A stretch of 64,000 bases of DNA from positions 558,001-622,000 of the forward strand of contig JASISA010000007.1 of the NCBI GenBank assembly GCA_031771865.1, read 5' to 3'. How positions within the stretch are numbered: position 1 is the stretch's first letter; each line of letters begins with the position of its first letter. Shown here one piece after another: positions 57,621 to 64,000 of the stretch. The position numbers and the translations under genes were made by a program. Source of the DNA: Nothophaeocryptopus gaeumannii (Eukaryota > Ascomycota > Dothideomycetes > Mycosphaerellales > Mycosphaerellaceae). The notes below the pieces were generated by a model. The model ran no database searches, had not been told where the DNA came from, and worked only from the letters and a program-made list of their open reading frames with translations.

Positions 57621-58466
57621 ACACAGCAGAGCAACTCGACACCTTGTGCTGGATAGACTTGTACGATATCACGGATTCCCAGAGGTCTTCATTACCGACA
57701 GAGACAAGTTGTTCATCGAACTACTGGAAGACACTCGTATCCACGATCAGGATCAGACACAAGCTATCAACGGCGTTTCATCCCAAACCGACGGACAAAC
57801 CGAACGGATGAACCAGACACTAGAACAATACCTACGCCACTACATCAACTACGCACAGGACAATTGGGTATCACTCCTACCCATGGCACAAATCGCACTC
57901 AACAACCAGCAATCGAGACGACGGGCTCCGCCATTCTTCGCAAACTTTGGAAGGGATCCACCTGTTTGGCGAACCTGGCATTCACCTAACGCACCACGGG
58001 CGTTGATTGCAATTGACCAGCTTAAGGATGTTCACTCCGGAAATGAACAAGGCCATCCTACGACAACAAGGACACCTGCTGAAATCGCGACAGCATGGCT
58101 CACAAATGGCACCTCAGCTGAAGGAGGGGGATAAGGTCTATCTCCTCCGAGAAATCTCAAAACGAGAAGAAAGACCAGAAAGTTAGACCATGTAAAGGTC
58201 AGGCCATTTTTGATTGAAGAGGCCAAGGGACCGGTCAACTACCGACTACGACTACCGGCAGATGCAAAGATTCATCCAGTGTTCCACATCTCTCTTGGAA
58301 CCAGCCGACGCCGAGACACCTTGTCAGGAGACATTTTCATTTGTCCCACAAAGAAGAAACCGAATTCGAAGTCGAAAAAATTCTGGACTATAAAGACGAT
58401 CAGTACCTTATTAAATGGAGAGGTGACGACTCGGAAATTACCTGGGAGCCGCGGGACATCTTATGA
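57240..58466 (+). pseudogene. Gypsy integrase with C-terminal chromodomain
   Basis: Zinc HHCC part: HHHNDPQYGHPGISKTVELI then CVQCQQNK. Catalytic core: WDEVTMDFITKLPGS, VMVDRLTKYAHFIP, HGFPEVFITDRDK, then QTDGQTERMNQTLEQYLRHY, where CATCCC (57779-57784) lacks one C for HPQTDGQTE. The tail has VFHISL and, at about 58351-58466, a chromodomain: EVEKILDYKDDQYLIKWRG then TWEPRDIL and a stop. A chromodomain directs integration to methylated histone chromatin. Confidence 0.88.
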
Positions 58467-58592
58467 ATTGCCGCTTACTCGCAACAATTCCATCGGGTTG
58501 GGATCAGCAACGACCAATCGAAGGGATCAACGCCCTCGAGGGCGCCCCAGGTCATAGGAGACAGATTCAGCCCGTAGGACGGTTCGTCAAGC

Positions 58593-59048
58593 CTAGCGTA
58601 GCTTCAGCTGCCCGCTCCTCTTGCTCCTGCTCCTCGATATCCGTATTTCCACAGCAACAGCCTCATCGGACCGCTTATCCACTAAGTCCAACTGTTGTCG
58701 CAATCTCATCTCGCGGGCAAACGCCGTACGAGACGCTTCGAAAGCCATCTGCTGAGAGCGCTGCGCTTCCTCTAACCGGTGCTGCGCCTCCTCTTGCGCC
58801 TGCTGAGCCTCCTTTATACTAGACTGGAGCCTCTCACGTTCAGCCACCAGCCGGTCGAACTCAGACTTTGTGACCTTCATGTCGCAGCGCTGACCGCGCC
58901 GGACACACTCGTTACATCGACCCGACCGAACGTGTACCCGACACACCCTCTTGTGCTTCGCGCACGTCGAACACTGCTTACCATGACGGTACCAGTGCGA
59001 TCCAGGAAATCTGCAAGCTTGTGGCGGCGGTGGGTGGAGGAGGAGAGC
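58593..59048 (-). CDS. Antisense cysteine-cluster / coiled-coil ORF inside the gypsy element
   Basis: Open on the minus strand between the chromodomain stop and the 3' LTR, about 151 residues. A Cys/His-rich block HWYRHGKQCSTCAKHKRVCR, then GRCNECVRRGQRCDM, gives six regularly spaced Cys, like a zinc cluster. A long coiled coil follows (VAERERLQSSIKEAQQAQEEA, HRLEEAQRS..), then a basic end. No upstream ATG in frame; a second minus frame has ATG 59059, so a 5' exon or a one-base shift may supply the start. The pattern of a zinc cluster plus heptads resembles a fungal DNA-binding regulator. Whether it is element-borne or a captured host gene is not known. Confidence 0.55.
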   Translation of the reverse strand, partial: ALLLHPPPPQACRFPGSHWYRHGKQCSTCAKHKRVCRVHVRSGRCNECVRRGQRCDMKVTKSEFDRLVAERERLQSSIKEAQQAQEEAQHRLEEAQRSQQMAFEASRTAFAREMRLRQQLDLVDKRSDEAVAVEIRISRSRSKRSGQLKLR

Positions 59049-59146
59049 CTAGGAGGCATGACTACGAAAACCCATGACGACTGGCGTCTAAGGACCGACT
59101 CGAGCTATGTATAAGCGTCGGGACGACGCGCAGGCTAAGGGGATGG

Positions 59147-59475
59147 TGTTACGGTTCGTGCTGGGTCCTTGCCCAGTGCGAGGTCACGTGTTACTGATCG
59201 TAAGGTACGAGACCGAGCAGAGCCTCCTGATCACCCTGGATCAGGATGATCCTTCCCTAGGCGATCAGTCTGATCACACTGATCACCTAAAGTCTCTTAT
59301 GTATTTAGGAACGATGGTTGACTAGCAATCATCGTGTTCAACTCATGTTACAATCTCACTGATTGGAATAAGCCAAGACTTCCTTCACTTCGTTCCACTT
59401 GCCGACGCATTCTCCAAAGAAGCCATTCCACGTGATTAAGCGAGTCACCTGACAAGCGAGATACCGTGCGTAACA
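59147..59475 (+). repeat. Gypsy 3' LTR
   Basis: 329 bp, near-identical to the 5' LTR, followed by CTATA. Main difference: CCCTGGATCAGGATGATCCTTCCC in place of the longer TGATCACC patch. Confidence 0.95.
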
Positions 59476-60239
59476 CTATAGAGATACTATTTATTAGTTA
59501 ACGATATAATTATAATAGTATTTAGCGAATAGATAGAGCTAAGTAGAAGGAACTAGGCTTCCTTAAAGGATATAGATCGCGTGTACAAGCGAGTCTTAAG
59601 CGCTTTTATAAGTAGAAGTTAGCTAAGAGAACGTAAGGGAAAGTAAGTTAGATACGATATTTATAATAGAGTAACGGCTAGTCTATTTAGTCTAACTCTA
59701 CTATACGTTTCCTTATAATTTAATAATAAACTAGCTTAACGTTAATATTTACTCTACTAGGTATATCTAAATCAACGTCGCTACCTACTAAGATCTACTC
59801 GAATTTCTCTAATTTTTATTATATATAAGCTATACATATACTTTAGAGATTAGCCTACTATATAGAGTCGCTAAAGACTCTCCGCTACGCTAAATCTATA
59901 TATAAACGGGGTCTTCTATCGAGTCCGCTAGCCTATTAGCCCTCTATAGCTATACTATCGTTACTACTACTATTAAAGTAGCGAGGTAGAGGTACTTTCT
60001 AAAGCTATAAAAGCTAGACTTAGCTTATATACCTTTAGCGCTAACTATACTACTACTCTTTTACGATAGCCCCTATAAACAATATATACTAAGGATAGCC
60101 TTATTAAGGTAGTTCTTCTTATCTACTTTTCGTTAGATTTAGTAGAGTAGCTATTAAGATCTTATAGCTAGAAGGAAGTATAGGAAGTCTTTAATTTAGT
60201 TAGCTTAGAAACTCTACTTTAAAATCGCTTTTAAAGAGG

Positions 60240-61412
60240 AGAAATTATATAATCTAGTACTTATATTAAAAGCTCTATATATCTAAGATCTTTAGTCTAT
60301 CTAGGTACTAACTAAGTACACGATCCTTATCCTCTAGATCTATATCGTACCTAGTATACTTATATAACTTCGTAATATCCATACCTATAATATAGTCTAG
60401 CGCCTAAACGAGGAAGTTAGCAAAGTCCTCGAAATCCTCTTGTAACCTAATATTCTTCTTTAACTACTTCTTTAAGATATTAAACGTAATCTCAATTGGA
60501 TTAAGGTTAGGCGAATACGGTAGTAAGTACTTAAGCTAATGTCCTGCTGTAGTAATAATCGCTTCTACTTAGTCGCTATAATGTATAGAAGCGTTGTCTA
60601 TAACGAAGATTATCTCTTGTCCTTCAACTAGCGGTAAGACGTGATTCTAAAGCCAGTCGTCGAAGGTAACTTGATCTACCGCTCCTTGAATACATAGAGT
60701 GCAAGGCAAGTATCCATTAACCGTCAAGGTAGGTAGAACCGAGTATCTTTGCTAGCGCTAAGCAAACTGGAAGTCGTGACAGTCTACACCTTTTAGTGAC
60801 TAACCGAAGCGCCTATGACTAGTCTTCTTATTCGAGGTAGTCTCATCGATAAAGATTAACCTATTTATCGGCCACCTCTTATACCTCTTACTCTACATCG
60901 CTCTTGCTATTGGATTGCGCTCCTTTGCTACCTTCTTCGCCTCCTTGCGACTCTAGCCTTCCTTGTGAAGCGTCCGCCATATGTTCGAAGGGTGGATCTC
61001 GACTCCGAATTGATCGTACAGCGCCATCGCCATTTCCTCGAGGTACACGTCTGGTCGGTCGGTAAGATAAGCTAATAGCCACTGCAAAAGAAATTAGTTA
61101 CTCCGAGCGAGCGCCTATACTATTACTAATGCCTACTTCGATCATCTCTCGAGTTAGTTTCATCTGCCGGCCGGAGGCCTTCTTCATAGGGTTGTACACC
61201 TCGCCAAAGAGGTCGTAATTGAGCCTCTATCGATACACCGTCTTTTCGCTCGCACCGCACTTTAGACTGATCTCAAGTGGCGTGTAATCGCTAGTCTCGA
61301 AGTAATAGATTGCACTCTGAGAGACGGTCTTAGGTAGCCTGCCGGGCAGGGCGTAGATACCGAGAGCCCAGAAAAGCTGGATGATCAGCACAAACAACAC
61401 CTGGGACTTCAT
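60240..61412 (-). pseudogene. Tc1/mariner-type transposase relic
   Basis: Minus-strand transposase broken by stops. The start (ATG 61412) is MKSQVLFVLIIQLFWALG, followed by a helix-turn-helix LEISLKCGASEKTVYR (to 61227). Next come LLAYLTDRPDVYLEEMAMALYDQFGV (about 61000-61090), ERNPIARAM, FIDETTSNKK (first catalytic Asp), then FVIDNASIHYSD (second Asp) and the signature YLLPYSPNLNPIE (about 60490-60540) with the third acidic residue. CA/TG are present in the N-terminal half but scarce in the C-terminal half, so RIP was uneven. Terminal repeats not found. Confidence 0.75.
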
Positions 61413-61429
61413 TTTGAGCCCCTATACCA

Positions 61430-62111
61430 TCGACAAGACAGCAGGATAAGGATAATATGGCTAACTAGCTATCTAGGCTGGAGAGCGATGTTGCGGTGTA
61501 TGCGGCTCTGCGAGGTCTTGGCATTCTCAACCGGATCGCAAAACATAGTATGCGTCTGTGTTAGAGCGCATGGATTTCTTGGAAACCGGCTACACTTATT
61601 CACATGTTCTATACAGCGACAGCACGCTCCTAGCGGGGGTAGCAAAATTGGGCAGTCGCAGGTCACATGCTGTTCCTCCAAGATTGTTTTACGGCACAGA
61701 CTGGCAATCGCAAAAGCCGCAGAAGACGGCCATCTCACATCTCATCGACCGCTGCTGTGACGCCATTCCGCGCCACGTAGTTCATCTGCCGCCCTTTATA
61801 CAAAGGCCATAGAGCTTCTTAGGGACGCGCCCGTATTTGCTGCATGCAGCTGCAAGCCACACAAGGTGGCCTCTCAGCTCGCCGTCGCCCTGCAGCCTCA
61901 CAGCTCCACAGCGTCACAGCCTTGCATTTGATATTCAGCATAAGGCTGGCCTCTTTAATCTCGTTTTCTCATGTGCTTTCGCTGCTACTACTTATCTTGA
62001 GACTTCAGCGCCTAGCCTCTCCTTCTTTCCTCCCTAAGCGGCATTGTTCACCTGCCCGCCTACTACTGCGGCAATTGCAGCACTACGACTGAACGTAACA
62101 ACGGCTCCAGC
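61430..62111. promoter_or_regulatory. NLR upstream region
   Basis: 682 bp of normal base composition between the transposon block and the NLR start; probably its promoter and leader (pyrimidine-rich near 61960-62040). No gene seen. Confidence 0.4.
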
Positions 62112-64000
62112 ATGTTTGACACCTCGCGATACACAATCGGCTGGATCTGTGCAATCCAGACAGAGCTTGTAGCAGCGCGTCTGCTCCTTGATGAAGAGCA
62201 CGATCACGCCGAATACGATGCGGCTCCAAACGACAACAACGCCTACAGCTTTGGCAGGATCGGAAGGCATAACATCGTTATTGCAGCCCTGTCATCTGGC
62301 GAATATGGCACAAACAATGCAGCAAGCGTCGCTCGAGACCTCGTCCGCTCATTCACATGTGTCAGAATTGCATTAATGGTTGGCATCGGCGGCGGTGCAC
62401 CATTGGTTGAGCCTGGCGAGAAGAAAAGGCAAGATATTCGCCTAGGGGATGTTGTAGTCAGTACTCCAGGCAACGGAAAGGCAGCGTCTGGCAATACGAC
62501 TTTGGCAAGTCTATCCAGAGCCGTAAGTTCAAGACTACTAGCCATCTGAACCAGCCGCCCGCATCACTTTTGACCGCCGTCACTACTTTGGGGGCCGATT
62601 TCGAGATTCATGGTCATAACATCGACGAGGACGTGTCCACCATTCTAGCAAAGCGCCCAAAACTTCGCAAAAGATATCAGCGTCCAGAACCAGCGACCGA
62701 CCGGCTATACAAAAGCTCATTTGTCCACTCTGATGACGATCAGAGCTGTTCAAAAATCTGCGACAACAAAGAAGAAATAGTTCTCCGCCCTGCTAGGGAC
62801 GAGGATGAGGAGGATGTGATCGTACACCACGGCCTTATTGCATCGGGCAACTCACTTATGAAGGACGCCCTCTTACGCAATTTGTTTGCAAGAGATATGG
62901 GTATCCTCTGCTTTGAGATGGAGGCAGCCGGCCTAATGAATCAGTTTCCGTTCCTTGTGATTCGAGGCATTTGTGACTACTCAGATACACACAAGAACAA
63001 GGAGTGGCAGGGATATGCAGCAATGACTGCGGCTGCTTATGCAAAGAAGCTTTTAACACGACTTGCCCCAGCCAAAGTTGAGAACGAAGCGAAGCTCAGC
63101 GAGCTTAGAGAGATGAAACAGAGTCTGGAACAGGGTGAGTAGGTAGAGCCTTTATGGCTAGTAGCTTCTCATCTGTCAAAGTCGTATACGGAGACTGAAG
63201 CCCTTTTTAGTTAAGCAAGGCCAAGCTGAAGTTCAGCGTACTACGAAGGATACCTATTCCACACTAGCAGAGTTCAAAGCAGATGACACTCATCGCAAGG
63301 CGTACGATTGGATCTCGGCACCTGACAGCCAAAGCAACTATTCTGAAGCGTTGAAGCAACGCCTAGAAGGCACCGGCCAATGGTTCCTCCAGAGCAATAT
63401 ATTCCAGGAGTGGAAAGAGAACTTGCTGCCCTTTCTCTGGCTCTATGGCATTCCAGGCTGCGGTAAGACCATCTTGAGCTCTTCCATTATCCACAATCTC
63501 CAGGAGGCTGCAGAGAATAAGCCTTATACAGTCGCCTACTTCTTCTTCGATTTCAAAGAGAGCCGGAAACAGTCTCTAGATAGCGCTTTGCGCTCGCTTG
63601 TTCACCAAATGTCGCTTCGGTCACATCAAGGCTCTGAATCGCTACTTTCATCCTACAAACAGCACAAAGATGGCCAGCAGCAACTATCTCTTGAAGCACT
63701 CCAGCAATGCTTAAAGAGCCAGCTCGAGATTGTAGGCTATACTTGGATTGTCCTAGACGCTTTAGATGAGTGTACAACAAGACGAGAATTACTAACTTGG
63801 ATTAAGGACCTTGGGCAGTCTGGCTTTCCCAAAATGCAGCTAATTGCTACAAGTCGCAAGGAAGAGGACATTGAATGTGCGCTTACCAAATGCATCCAGG
63901 AGAAAGCAAGAATTCCTATCCAAAGTGAAGCAGTGGATATGGACATTCGGAAACTAGTATGCAGTCGAATTGCAGATGAGGATCTTCAGCGATGGAAAGA
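62112..64000 (+). CDS. PNP-NACHT NLR-type immune receptor, 3' end outside window; one-base frame break
   Basis: Fungal NLRs of this type are thought to sense non-self and trigger defence or cell death. ATG 62112 opens a nucleoside-phosphorylase-like domain: YTIGWICAIQTELVAARLLLDEEH, SGEYGTNNAASVARDL, MVGIGGGAP, DIRLGDVVVSTPG. The frame then breaks: the expected KGSVWQYDFGKSIQ needs one more G in AAAGG (62477-62481). From there the domain continues (SHLNQPPASLLTAV, VHHGLIASGNSLMKD, CFEMEAAGLMN, IRGICDYSDTHKN) to a 76-nt intron (63135-63210). Exon 2, open to the window end, has a linker (TYSTLAEFKADDTHRKAYDW) and a NACHT NTPase: Walker A GIPGCGKT (63447-63470), Walker B IVLDALDEC (63748-63774) and a sensor-like IATSR. 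The repeat domain would lie beyond the window. Confidence 0.92.
63135..63210 (+). other. NLR intron 1
   Basis: GTGAGT..TTTTTAG, 76 nt; removes an in-frame TAG and joins CAG-G to TT-AAG in phase. Confidence 0.85.

Larger units (their letters stand above)
52805..59475 (+). mobile_element. Full-length Ty3/gypsy chromovirus with two LTRs
   Basis: 6671 bp. LTRs 52805-53135 and 59147-59475 begin TGTTACGG and end CGTAACA; the target duplication is CTATA (52800-52804 and 59476-59480). A polypurine tract (AAGGGGATGG) precedes the 3' LTR. Gag, protease, reverse transcriptase, RNase H, integrase and chromodomain occur in gypsy order. The LTRs differ by a few bases and small indels in a TGATCA-rich patch, so the insertion is recent. 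CA/TG are abundant: no RIP. Many one-base frame changes break the polyprotein. Confidence 0.95.
41960..60230 (+). mobile_element. RIP-mutated Ty1/copia retrotransposon, split by later insertions
   Basis: Three blocks (about 41960-44651, 49871-52804, 59476-60230) read as one element once the inserted LINE, LTRs and gypsy element are removed. CA and TG dinucleotides are almost absent and TA is saturated, which is the outcome of CpA to TpA mutation on both strands; nearly every stop is TAG or TAA where Gln or Trp is expected. Order protease - integrase - reverse transcriptase identifies Ty1/copia. Outer ends are uncertain: I could not pair two LTRs by eye because of the mutation load. Confidence 0.8.

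Noticed and set aside
61227..61412. Hydrophobic N-terminus (MKSQVLFVLIIQLFW) as a host secreted protein
   Set aside because: The same frame runs into a transposase helix-turn-helix, so it belongs to the Tc1-like element.
1..64000. tRNA and rRNA genes
   Set aside because: Scanned for T-loop-like GGTTCRANYCC with matching acceptor arms; candidates near 6019 and 30713 lack a paired stem. None supported by eye.

Overview
The window is nuclear DNA of a filamentous ascomycete, most likely a Dothideomycete (inference). The signs are short introns (mostly 50-76 nt) with GTRAGT-type donors and YAG acceptors, fungal-only families (DUF2406, DUF3431, HsbA-like wall protein, Zn2Cys6 regulator, PNP-NACHT receptor), and transposons stripped of CpA/TpG, the mark of repeat-induced point mutation (RIP).

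Region 1 (1-33.7 kb) is gene-rich core. In order: the 3' part of cytoplasmic/mitochondrial alanyl-tRNA synthetase; a 2-kb tract of degenerate ~125-bp repeats around a broken gene relic; a C2H2 zinc-finger protein; a six-exon DUF2406 gene; VMA21 and a Fun30/SMARCAD1 remodeller sharing a 396-bp divergent promoter; a fructosyl-amine/sarcosine-type oxidase; then a same-strand block of P5C dehydrogenase, a Zn2Cys6 regulator and proline dehydrogenase. That block is a complete mitochondrial proline-to-glutamate route with a candidate pathway regulator, like the prn cluster of Aspergillus. A divergent membrane protein, a small secreted cysteine-rich protein (effector candidate) and a nuclear gene for mitochondrial ribosomal protein uS3m follow.

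Region 2 (33.7-41.9 kb) is sparser. It has an HsbA-like GPI wall protein, a three-exon DUF3431 membrane protein, several gene relics, a MITE-like element, and the 5' stub of a secreted aspartic-peptidase-like gene that ends at the transposon block.

Region 3 (about 41.95-61.43 kb) is a nested transposon block. A heavily RIP-mutated Ty1/copia element is interrupted by a 5.19-kb Tad1-like LINE (16-bp target duplication), an LTR composite, a solo LTR (duplication CTTGC) and a 6.67-kb chromodomain Ty3/gypsy element with two LTRs (duplication CTATA). A decayed Tc1/mariner transposase ends the block. The gypsy element is not RIP-mutated and carries an antisense cysteine-cluster/coiled-coil reading frame before its 3' LTR.

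Region 4 (62.1-64 kb) is the start of a PNP-NACHT (NLR-type) receptor gene that runs off the window.

Several otherwise intact frames (P5C dehydrogenase, NLR, gypsy pol) are broken by one-base changes in short homopolymers. This may be assembly error or real decay and affects how those genes should be read.
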